From assembly GCA_977017575.1 (NCBI GenBank), contig CDRNVI010000066.1:62001-126000 (forward strand): a stretch of 64,000 bases of DNA, read 5' to 3'. A program made the position numbers and the translations under genes. The first letter of the stretch is position 1, and each line of letters starts with the position of its first letter. The notes beneath the pieces were generated by a model that saw only the letters and a list, made by a program, of their open reading frames with translations, ran no database searches and was not told where the DNA came from. This stretch comes from Paramoeba atlantica (Eukaryota > Discosea). Of this stretch, positions 9,559 through 17,948 are shown one piece after another.

Positions 9559-12500
9559 TCACAAATATGTGGAATTTTTTTCTCCGTATGTGGTTACTGC
9601 AGGTCTTCTCGTCATGTACCCCGGGTGCTCTTCGCCTTTCCGCGTGCTCATACATTGGACTCGACTTTTTGTGACGTTGATTTTTAATCCGATTTTGGAG
9701 AGCACCGTGGTTAGTGCGTTCAGCGAAGTTTGCACGTCACGGTCACTTTCGGTCAGAATGGTTAAATCATCGGCATACGCTTTCAAGAAGTTGTTATCGC
9801 CGTTGGGAAGGCGCATGCCAAAGGTTGGACACGAGAACCGAACGTATCGTAATACGATTTCCATGACTACTAAGAATATAGTGGGGGAGAGTGTATCGCC
9901 TTGTAAGACTCCCTTCTTTACATGTATGGGACGCGTTAGACCTTCGTAACATTTAACTCGTATGTGTGCATCAGTGAGGCTGTCTTTGATGTAGTCGACA
10001 ACGTTGCAGGGTATGCCTGCCCAACCTAGGGAAGCTAGTATAATGTTATGCGGGATCGAACCAAAGGCGTTAGTGAGGTCCAATTGGGCCAGACAGTACT
10101 GTCGTTTATGTCGCTGGTAGTGCTGGAGGAGGGTGCATAGAGTTTGGGTGTGCTCCAATGTCCCATTGATTTCGGGAAGAAACCCTTTCTGTATTTCCGG
10201 GTCAATCACATTGTGTCCAATAAGATGTTGGGTCAGGCGATGCGATATGATTGTGTGGAACGCTTTACCAAGGGCGCTCGTCAGTGAAATGGGGCGCCAA
10301 TTTTTGGGGTTTTCCGGTGCTCCGCTCTTATGTATCAGCCTAGTGATTGCAGTTTTCCATGATGGAGGGCAGGTCGAGAAAGTCATCAGATTATTGAATA
10401 CCTTAGCAAATTGATCATGCATGGATGGACATTTCTTAAGAATCAGATTGGTGATCGTGTCTGCACCGGGTGAGCTGGAGTTCCGTTTCATATTGATGGC
10501 TGCTGTGACATCGTCTCGCGTGATTGGGTCCCAATGCATGGGTTGGGCGGCTCCTGGTCCGAGTACATCTGGAGGAGGCAGTTGGAAGAGTTCTTCACTG
10601 GGTTTAAAGCTGGACTCGAAGTATGTCTCTATGGTGTTCCGGTCGCAGGTCGGGTAAGTTGTATTCTGTACTTCATTAGCGTCAGGTTTGTCGATCGTTT
10701 CTGAAGCTGCTGTCCACGGATTTCTGGAAAATCGCTCGGAGGCCCAGCGCTGATCGATTTCTTCTCTTTGTTTCGTCGCTTCTTCCTCACGTATCCTGAC
10801 TAGCTTTCGACATTCTTTGATTTGTGCTCGTAATTCGTCTCGTTCCGTCCTACTTCTCGTATAGCGTAGCGAAGTTTTCAAGGTTGTGAGATGGTGTTTC
10901 AGTTCTTGTGCGACTCTCTCCGTGGCGAGTGGTCGATACCTTCGTCGGGCGTGTCCGGTGCTAGCTCTGATGAGGAAGCCCCTTGTCGGATTCGCTTCCG
11001 TCGCTATTTCGTAAGCAGATACGGCTAGGGCGGCGCTAAGAAGTTCCGCGTTACGTATAGCTGTCTTCCTGTCCGTTGTATCGCTTAGAAGTTCGTTGCA
11101 ACGTGCACTTGCTCTCGCTTCAACCTGTCGCCATTGCTCTTCGCTGAGTCGTATGGTAACCTTCCCGCCAAGTATTGCATTGTGCTTTTGCAGGAGTTCT
11201 ACTGCTTTTTGACTTTGAGAGGCGTCAGATTGCACGGTCGGCGTGGAGGGTTCAACTTGGGAATGTATGTTATTGGGTACTGTTGTTGGGGATTCACAAC
11301 TGGTTTCGTTCCCTGGTGCATAGGGTGGCCCAAATACTTTGCAACATAGGTGTGCGCACTCAAGTTTGTTTCGACACGTGTGGCGGCATGGCTGCACAGT
11401 GCGCAGTGTCGGTGCACTACGGTTCTGTTGAATGCGACTCGGTGATGCTTCTCTGCGTGAGATACGTTCGTAACTGACTTCTTCCGCTTCCTCCAGTCTT
11501 CGATGTACTGTAATGCGTAGATGTCTGAGATGTGGTATATCCATTCCGTTAAGCGCCTTCATGACTGCACGGCCTAGTGCTCCCGCTGTTGCATACTTCT
11601 CGTTGAGTTTAAGTGTATTATCTTGGAGAAGGGATGTCCAGCTGGCATGCCGACTGATGTGTTGACTATTTTGTTCTTCGATATGTATGTAGTCGCATCC
11701 GCGGTGGTCCATGAGTTCTTCAGTTGTGGAAGGCTCGACAACCAAGTCATGAGAGTTGCTTTTACCAGATAACATTTTCGAGAGTGCCGCTTGTGCTGCT
11801 TGGAGAGAGGTTATTCTAGCCCGGACGAGAGGAGATTCGCTGGCACTTCGAATATCTGGAAAGTATGTCCAGATCAGGTTTGCTACTGTTCGCACTTTCA
11901 CGGGGCGGGCTCTGCTCTGGACAAAGTGAAGGTATTGCTTTTGCCGTGGTTCATGGTTTGTGTCAGGTGGTGCGGATTCGTCCCGGTTCTGTGTCGCGCT
12001 GCTTTGAAATACCCAGCCAGGGACTTCATCGTTTTCTCCTTCCTGTTCCCTGGGACAAGGCATGATTAATTCTTGCTTTTCCGTCAGCTTTTCCACCTCG
12101 TACATCTCATTGTGGTTAAGCGTGACTGTTGGGTTTGCTGGTAAATAGGGATTGCTTTCTTTCTCGACTGCAGTCGTGAATGGCTGGGATGATGTGCATA
12201 GTTTCGTGGGGCTTGTGGTTGCGGGTTCTGGTTTTCCGTCATTTTGTGGCATAGTGTCTACTTGTATATAGAAAAGCCTGATATACCAGAGAATTATTCG
12301 TTGTGCAAGTTTCATGATGTCAAGAGCGGTCATGCTCAGTGGTTGCTTTTTCAACCGTGCGACGTTTGAACAAAATTTCTCGTGCATTATTCGTATCCGG
12401 GGCAGTAAAAGCAGAGGCGATGGGAAAATGTCATACGTTTTTGTGCAAGAAGAAGTAATGAACCTGATGGTACTACCTATGCACACATATACCATGTTCA

Positions 12501-13281
12501 TACATTGGACAATGTGTAATGGGTTTGCTGCTTCAGAAAGCCAACCAGTTAATAGGGACAATAGGGTTTGAGTGTTCCTTGTGATGACTAGTAGTACGTG
12601 ACCAAAGGGTCCATTGTTTGTTGGCACCACATTTATGACTTTCTTCTGGGAGTGTCGTATATGACGTTTGCAACAAGGGTGTTTGCAGATGACTTTGTTC
12701 AGACAGATGTGCCTACACGGTTTTGTCGTGATACTTTGTGTGCCAACATTTCGACGGAAAGGATTGAGGGCGTTGGGTGACGGGATTGCGCGGATGGGTG
12801 CTACTAGGAGGTGAACGGCGAGGCTAGATATCCATCTGAAGACGTTAGATATGATGATGCCAATATTCCGCATGTTGTAGAGAGTTCTGAATACTAGTAT
12901 AATTGATCGGGCCATGGCAAGCGGGGAGACTTCAAAATTCCTTCGTTTCTTTGACATAACGGTATGTGATGTTACGGTGTCGCTATCGGTTATACTTTGC
13001 GCAGTTAAGTGACGCTTGCAGCACAAGTGTAAGCATTCACGTTTATTCAGACACTTGTGCTTACAGGGTTCCGCTGGGGACGATGCGGTGGTATTCGCCG
13101 AATTGCCAGTCACATGCTCGGTTTGCGTGACGTTTAGCAGATTGTCGGGAGTACTTCCGTTCTCGTTGGAAGAGGCGTCAGGATGGGTGGGAGTTGCGCT
13201 TTGCTTGCGAACGCCGCGTGGTCCTCGTGTAAGGTCCTGCGGCGCATTCGAGTGGGATCGTTGCGCGCGGTGTCGCGCCAT
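9559..13281 (-). CDS. LINE B protein, N-terminal region and reverse transcriptase
   Basis: A 1,240-residue frame. Three copies of a Cys/His module lie at about residues 72-91, 188-207 and 631-649, each of the form PC-x-H-x-C-x5-C-x-H-x-CCK. Between the first two are hydrophobic stretches that could be membrane-associated. A conserved block HFVQSRARPVKVR (about 452) is shared with copy 2. The reverse transcriptase spans about 930-1215: NWRPISLTSALGK, motif A AQLDLTNAFGSI (D about 1068), motif B GVLQGDTLSP and motif C AYADD (about 1168-1172). It replicates the element by target-primed reverse transcription. The frame ends at 9559 because of one extra base in a run of adenines on the coding strand; the reading continues in the next frame. 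This is either a recent mutation or a base-call error. Confidence 0.9.
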   Translation of the reverse strand: MARHRAQRSHSNAPQDLTRGPRGVRKQSATPTHPDASSNENGSTPDNLLNVTQTEHVTGNSANTTASSPAEPCKHKCLNKRECLHLCCKRHLTAQSITDSDTVTSHTVMSKKRRNFEVSPLAMARSIILVFRTLYNMRNIGIIISNVFRWISSLAVHLLVAPIRAIPSPNALNPFRRNVGTQSITTKPCRHICLNKVICKHPCCKRHIRHSQKKVINVVPTNNGPFGHVLLVITRNTQTLLSLLTGWLSEAANPLHIVQCMNMVYVCIGSTIRFITSSCTKTYDIFPSPLLLLPRIRIMHEKFCSNVARLKKQPLSMTALDIMKLAQRIILWYIRLFYIQVDTMPQNDGKPEPATTSPTKLCTSSQPFTTAVEKESNPYLPANPTVTLNHNEMYEVEKLTEKQELIMPCPREQEGENDEVPGWVFQSSATQNRDESAPPDTNHEPRQKQYLHFVQSRARPVKVRTVANLIWTYFPDIRSASESPLVRARITSLQAAQAALSKMLSGKSNSHDLVVEPSTTEELMDHRGCDYIHIEEQNSQHISRHASWTSLLQDNTLKLNEKYATAGALGRAVMKALNGMDIPHLRHLRITVHRRLEEAEEVSYERISRREASPSRIQQNRSAPTLRTVQPCRHTCRNKLECAHLCCKVFGPPYAPGNETSCESPTTVPNNIHSQVEPSTPTVQSDASQSQKAVELLQKHNAILGGKVTIRLSEEQWRQVEARASARCNELLSDTTDRKTAIRNAELLSAALAVSAYEIATEANPTRGFLIRASTGHARRRYRPLATERVAQELKHHLTTLKTSLRYTRSRTERDELRAQIKECRKLVRIREEEATKQREEIDQRWASERFSRNPWTAASETIDKPDANEVQNTTYPTCDRNTIETYFESSFKPSEELFQLPPPDVLGPGAAQPMHWDPITRDDVTAAINMKRNSSSPGADTITNLILKKCPSMHDQFAKVFNNLMTFSTCPPSWKTAITRLIHKSGAPENPKNWRPISLTSALGKAFHTIISHRLTQHLIGHNVIDPEIQKGFLPEINGTLEHTQTLCTLLQHYQRHKRQYCLAQLDLTNAFGSIPHNIILASLGWAGIPCNVVDYIKDSLTDAHIRVKCYEGLTRPIHVKKGVLQGDTLSPTIFLVVMEIVLRYVRFSCPTFGMRLPNGDNNFLKAYADDLTILTESDRDVQTSLNALTTVLSKIGLKINVTKSRVQCMSTRKGEEHPGYMTRRPAVTTYGEKNSTYL

Positions 13282-13344
13282 GTAGATTTAAACGATAAAG
13301 AAATAAAGAAATCAACAAGGTACAGAAACTGTATCTTTATCGTT

Positions 13345-14260
13345 CCATCCCCTTCTCGTTTTTACCTCATCTTTATCGTCTCCATCCCCTTCGAAGACAA
13401 GGTGGAGGACATGCAGGCCAAAGCTGTCAAGGCCTTACAAGGTCGGCGCCCCGGCACACCCGCCAGGGAGCAGCGACGCGCTTATGGGGCGGCTGATTTG
13501 GACAAGGCACCGTTGGACAAGGCCACGCATCTGGTCTGCATGCGCCAGATCCAGAACATCCACTCGACCAAGTGGATGAATGCGTGGCTAAATAGGCCGG
13601 AGTACTACATGCGGGATCCAGAATGGGAGACCGCTGCTAGACTCCGGTACATGGTGGCCCCCACCTCCGAATCTGAAATGCAATGTGTGTGCGGCGCGGC
13701 CCTCAAAAATGAGGATTTCTGCGTCCACGCCATGGATTGTAAAAAGGTTCGGGGGAAGACACAAGCCTCTCTCCACAAGGGGGTCAATGAAACTTTCCGC
13801 AACCTACTAATCCAGTATGGTTTCACCACGGACCTGGTCGAACCTAGGTTCGGCAACGGGTGGGGACCGGACATCTGTTTCCTTTTGGGGTGGAAACTAG
13901 TCCTAGTGGACGTGACGGTGGTGAACCCACTGGCACCGTCCTACGTGGATAAGGAGGCAGTTGAGCCCTCCTTCACCGTGAGCCAGGCTGAGCGCCTCAA
14001 AAGGCGCACTCATGAGGAAATGGCGGGGGCCAGGGAGATGGGTTTCTTCCCTTTGGCCTTCACCACTTACGGTGTCCCCGGCCCCGAGACCCTCAAGTTT
14101 CTAAATCTGGTAGCTCGGAAGGCCACTGGCGAGAAGAATGGTTGCCTCAGCCATTTTATCATGGCAATCGGGGTAGCCATCCAAAAGGGGAACGCCCAGA
14201 TAGCGCATGCCGCGGTACAAAACTGGTACCGTAGGGGAGTGCGCTAATGGGTTCGGGGGA
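13345..14260 (+). mobile_element. LINE A copy 1, 3' part
   Basis: GC-rich sense-strand sequence that resumes on the far side of the inserted family B LINE. It encodes the C-terminal endonuclease of family A and ends in a short AT-rich 3' region. Part of the RT thumb expected between 8098 and here is missing, so some sequence was lost before or during the family B insertion. The 3' limit is approximate. Confidence 0.75.
13411..14247 (+). pseudogene. LINE A C-terminal zinc knuckle and restriction-like endonuclease
   Basis: Continuous frame of about 279 codons ending at 14247. It holds a knuckle of the shape C-x-C-x8-C-x-H-x3-C (QCVCGAALKNEDFCVHAMDC, about 13680-13740). The endonuclease core follows: GWGPDICFLLGWKLVLVDV and TVVNPLAPSY (about 13855-13950), with the PD and D residues expected of R2-type restriction-like endonucleases. 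It is separated from its RT by the family B insertion and a deletion, so it cannot work as part of a LINE. The open frame extends further upstream only through unrelated sequence. Confidence 0.8.
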
Positions 14261-15059
14261 ATAATTTTAGTGTTTTGAGTGCCCTTAAAAACTTTAAAAA
14301 ACTTGGAGGAAAAAAGGGAGATTTGACCATTATTTAATAATACAATATTAAAATATCAATAATGTGGGCGAAACTTCAACGGTGAAAATTATGAATAAGA
14401 CTGAATCATTTCGTCAGTGTTAAAGGGTTTCGTAATATAGTAGTTCATCATGGACTAAATGACTCCGCAGAGAAAAATTCATCATGTAGAAAAAAGAAAG
14501 TACCGCCATGCACATTGTGGTACCAGTCTACACAGCAGAATAGGAGGTTACCTCAGGTGAATGCATATCTTGCGGTCTCATTGGGACCAATTTGTTTACC
14601 AATCAATGTCTTGAGACTCAAGACATTGAAAGGTGCGTCAATTTCATTCTTCCTTCTTACGACCTTGGTACGTGGCCCCTGGTAAGCAGTTCTGAAACAA
14701 GACTTCAGACTGTGCGTGTTCACCCCGCTGCACCTCTCCTGAGGGAGCGGCGTAGCCCCTGGAGGCCCCGCTAAGCCTGACACAAAACGCACGCACAACC
14801 CACGCAAGGCAGGCAAAGCACGGGACGAGTTCACGTCGGACAGGACTCTGATCTCAGCAGGAACCATGCAGGATTACAGCAGGAACCATGCATACGGGAG
14901 CTAGCATACGCTACGATGCGAGTCCGTCATCTTCGGTGTTCTTAAGTCCTTCCGGGCTTCCACAACCGGTTTTGATGTTCATGCGATCGTTGGCGAAGAG
15001 ATACAGCCCTTGATGCGACGACCGATATCATCGGCGCAATCCGCAATGGCGGAAATCGC
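14261..15059. other. Spacer between LINE A and an RT fragment
   Basis: About 800 bp. AT-rich to about 14550, then more GC-rich. A 16-bp unit (CAGCAGGAACCATGCA) occurs twice, at about 14855 and 14877. No gene recognised; the GC-rich part may be decayed retroelement sequence. Confidence 0.4.
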
Positions 15060-15064
15060 ACCAA

Positions 15065-15360
15065 GGGGCATTTGACACGGACTTTGGCACAAAACCTGGA
15101 CAACGCCTTCAACTCCATCATCAGGTCGTCCTTCCTTGTTCCAGTAACCTGGAGTAAGAGGTTCGATGACTCTGAGGGGGGTCTCTTTCTGTTACAGTTC
15201 CCCAAGCACTATTTTTATGTGCGGGGGGACTACATCCGCAGTACCAGGGGGTGAGGCAGGAGGGGATTACTCGCACTCATTCTATTCTCAATCGGTATCC
15301 AATATGTCTAGACAAGGTGGACGATAATTTCCCCGTGGCCCCATCTCTCCCTGCAGGATT
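15065..15360 (+). pseudogene. Reverse transcriptase fragment (a third LINE type)
   Basis: Plus-strand text reads NLDNAFNSIIRSSFL (RT motif A) at about 15095-15140 and YIRSTRGVRQEG (motif B region, usual form GVRQGDP) at about 15230-15265, with a stop in between. Spacing and order fit the palm of a non-LTR RT. It differs from families A and B. No ends were found. Confidence 0.6.
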
Positions 15361-15670
15361 TCCGAGTCAGCATGTGAATATAACGTCCATGAAAGGAGTG
15401 TGATGTGAATATACAGTACAGTAGTAAAAATGAAGAGATGAGCACATTACGAATAAAATATAGAGATTAAGGAAATTTTCACGCCTACAATAAGATATCA
15501 AACCAGCACCAACTCTGGCAAAGATAAAAATACTAAAAACTATGAAGAATTAGCATACTAATACAGTTCTTTACGTCTAAAAACGCAATTGTGAATTCTT
15601 TATGGGAAATATTAAAGCCGAGCAATAAATCAAGATGCGCTTTTGTGAATGGCATGGATACAACACGATT
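15361..15670. other. Spacer downstream of PP4R1 gene
   Basis: About 310 bp, AT-rich, containing the 3' flank of the PP4R1 gene. Nothing else recognised. Confidence 0.4.
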
Positions 15671-17545
15671 TTACGACCTCCTGAACCAACAACTTCTTTG
15701 CTCTTTCCCATCCATACAGAATGGAGGATTCGCGATGAAGTCCACAACATCGACGTCATGATCCGTACTTAACTTTTCTCGTAACGTCCGAATTTCCAAA
15801 TTTGGTTTAACGCTAGCATCCAATGAAGGGCACACCACGCGCGCTACCGCCAGGCGTACATTGACTACAGTATCCGAACCAAGTCCCACAAAGGCGTGTA
15901 AAAAATTCTCTAAAAATAAGTCCACGGCGTTGCTCCTTAACAGCTCAAAACAAATCTTCACAAAAAGCATCCGAGAGGCATAGTGCGGTTTCGTGGCATA
16001 TTCCAGCACATTAGAAAGCGTCTCGGTGAGATAATTAGACTGCGTGCTGTGGAGCTGTGCCATCACCTGCACAACCGCGCACACGCCCTGGGAACGCACA
16101 TCCGCGACACTGTCCTCAAGAAGCCGCATCGAGAGCTCCTCGAGGTACTGGTAACAAAACTCTGGGGTGGTAAACGCGGTCAAATGACACAAAGAACGCG
16201 CAACGGATTCTCGAACCCTCCAGTTCTCTGTGGCACCTGGGACTGCACAGATTAACAAAAGTACGCGCTCACGCAATGCCGGGGACAGGACCTTTACCAA
16301 TTCATCAGAATGTCGCAGGACGGCAATCTTAAGCTCATCCGCGTCACGAAGAAACTGTTCAAAGGCAGGAACCATTATCTCCTGTGAGATCTCTGGGCTC
16401 ACCACGCGTACAATTTCATGCAGCCCGCTGGCTGTGGCATGTCGTACTTTCGGGATACTACTCTCTAAAAATTGTCGAAAACAGTTCTCCGCTTCGCACC
16501 ACCGTGTCGGACCAATTTGCTGTAGCACAGCAGGGAAGTTGTGTGCGCAGATCCCGCAAATTTCTTTGTCGCTGTCTTCCTCCTCGGGACTCATTAATGA
16601 AGTAAACTGAGCAATCATGGATTGTGAGATGTGTTCCGGTTGTATTGTGTGAAGCAGTGGTCCAAGACACTGGGCTGCACTTAGACGTACCCACCGTGAG
16701 GAGTCTTCCGATAGTGTTTGGTAAATCTCAAAGATCTCGGTATGGCGGTGCTTCACGTCAAGAGCCTCAGAAATGTTCACCAAGGCTTCCGCGCAGGACT
16801 TGCGCACACCCCAAATCTCGTCCTTGCATAGGGAACGGAAAAGGGGGAAAAGTAAATCGTGCGACTTGTCCGGTCCCAGAAGTTGCATCATTTTATCCAA
16901 GTGGGAGGCTACACCTCTGCGTACGTTGAAGGAAGAATCCTCCGATAGCTTTCGCATTACCGGAAGAATAGTTTCCTCCGTAGTTTGAGGCCCGAAGAGC
17001 GAGGCTAAGTCGTTTAAGATTTGCGAAGCGATCACACGAGACTCTTCCCCTCTTGATGCTTCGGTCAAATTCAGAATAGGACATAACAGGTCTTTGGGTA
17101 CATCCTCGTGTACTAGCAGTGGTCCAAGATCTACGATGCAGGAAGCCGCAGCTGAGGTAACATCCGCATTCGGGTCATTTGTCAACTCGAAGGCATATAG
17201 GAGTAACGTATATATCACTTCTTGGTGTTGCACTCTTTCAACGCTACCCATCAAAAAACTAGCTAGAGGGGCAAATTGCTCCACCACTGCGTGTCGTACT
17301 GACGGCTCGCTGTCAGCAACAAAATGTGACAATATCGGTAAAATTCTATTTAAAGTTTCTTTTGCCCCAGCTTCTTGAGAAGTCTCAACCAGATCTTGAG
17401 CTAACAACATCCTTTGCAAAGCAAATTCGCTGGTGTGATATCTTTCAAGACGATCAAGGGGGTTGAGAGTGTCGTCGATGGCATACTCCTCAAATAGAAG
17501 TTCATCTGTCTCTAAGTCCTTTAACGATGCTTCAGTATCAATCAT
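15671..17545 (-). CDS. PP4 regulatory subunit 1-like HEAT-repeat protein
   Basis: A 624-residue all-helical HEAT-repeat protein. The N-terminus has TLNPLDRLERYHTSEFALQR, matching the MLTPLGRLDKYAASENIFNRQ region of human PPP4R1. Further on, repeats read SFNVRRGVASHLDKMMQLLG, DEIWGVRKSCAEALVNIS and DSSRWVRLSAAQCLGPLL, matching the DNVWGVRKACAECF and DPSRWVRQAAFQSLGPF blocks of the same family. PP4R1 binds the catalytic subunit of protein phosphatase 4 and directs its substrate choice. The PP2A A subunit is the nearest alternative, but the repeats just named favour PP4R1. Vertebrate PP4R1 is longer because of an acidic insert between repeats; that insert is short or absent here. No introns. The next gene upstream on this strand (DDB1) ends about 400 bp away. 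Confidence 0.8.
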   Translation of the reverse strand: MIDTEASLKDLETDELLFEEYAIDDTLNPLDRLERYHTSEFALQRMLLAQDLVETSQEAGAKETLNRILPILSHFVADSEPSVRHAVVEQFAPLASFLMGSVERVQHQEVIYTLLLYAFELTNDPNADVTSAAASCIVDLGPLLVHEDVPKDLLCPILNLTEASRGEESRVIASQILNDLASLFGPQTTEETILPVMRKLSEDSSFNVRRGVASHLDKMMQLLGPDKSHDLLFPLFRSLCKDEIWGVRKSCAEALVNISEALDVKHRHTEIFEIYQTLSEDSSRWVRLSAAQCLGPLLHTIQPEHISQSMIAQFTSLMSPEEEDSDKEICGICAHNFPAVLQQIGPTRWCEAENCFRQFLESSIPKVRHATASGLHEIVRVVSPEISQEIMVPAFEQFLRDADELKIAVLRHSDELVKVLSPALRERVLLLICAVPGATENWRVRESVARSLCHLTAFTTPEFCYQYLEELSMRLLEDSVADVRSQGVCAVVQVMAQLHSTQSNYLTETLSNVLEYATKPHYASRMLFVKICFELLRSNAVDLFLENFLHAFVGLGSDTVVNVRLAVARVVCPSLDASVKPNLEIRTLREKLSTDHDVDVVDFIANPPFCMDGKEQRSCWFRRS

Positions 17546-17948
17546 TCTTGAAGTCCACTGTTTTTCTCAATGAATCGAAGTGTCCAAAAATTATTTTCCC
17601 AGAAAGGTCAAGGCCTAGAAAGGTCAAGGCCTAGCCTGCGCCATTGCAGTCATGAATAACATCAAAAGGAAAGTCAGGGCTAAGCGCAATAAAAATTACA
17701 CATTGGTACGCAAAAAAACGTGGTCAGCAATCTTATGATACTCGTTCATGTAAATTTGTGTGAACGGATATATAATTTGTGTAGAAAAATACAGGCTTGC
17801 AAGTTGTCTAGCTATTGCAGGCAAACTAATCTACGGGGTGCGACGAACACTGATTTGCCATCTTTCATGTTTCGCGTTTCATAGCACTATTATTGTCAAT
17901 AGTCCCTGGTTAGTTGAGCATTTTCACATCTATGGCACTGGGTGAAGA
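17546..17948. other. Spacer between DDB1 and PP4R1 with a 16-bp tandem pair
   Basis: About 400 bp. A 16-bp unit, AGAAAGGTCAAGGCCT, is tandemly repeated at 17601-17616 and 17617-17632, about 55 bp upstream of the PP4R1 start, where it could be a promoter element. The remainder is AT-rich with nothing recognised. Confidence 0.5.

Larger units (their letters stand above)
8103..13333 (-). mobile_element. LINE family B copy 1, nearly full length, inserted in LINE A
   Basis: Antisense non-LTR retrotransposon of about 5.2 kb splitting LINE A copy 1. The 5' end is set at 13333 because copy 2 (from 41630) starts with the same motif, TACAGTTTCTGTACC. The 3' end carries about three imperfect copies of a TTTTTAGTAAAA unit at 8103-8140 (plus strand), a tail of the kind LINEs use for priming. 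The coding part is two frames separated by one frameshift. Domain order: Cys/His-rich N-terminal region, RT, C-terminal zinc knuckle and restriction-like endonuclease. I see no clear target-site duplication. Confidence 0.88.

Noticed and set aside
13183-13410. Upstream extension of the LINE A endonuclease frame
   Set aside because: It reads backward through the 5' end of LINE B and is open by chance.
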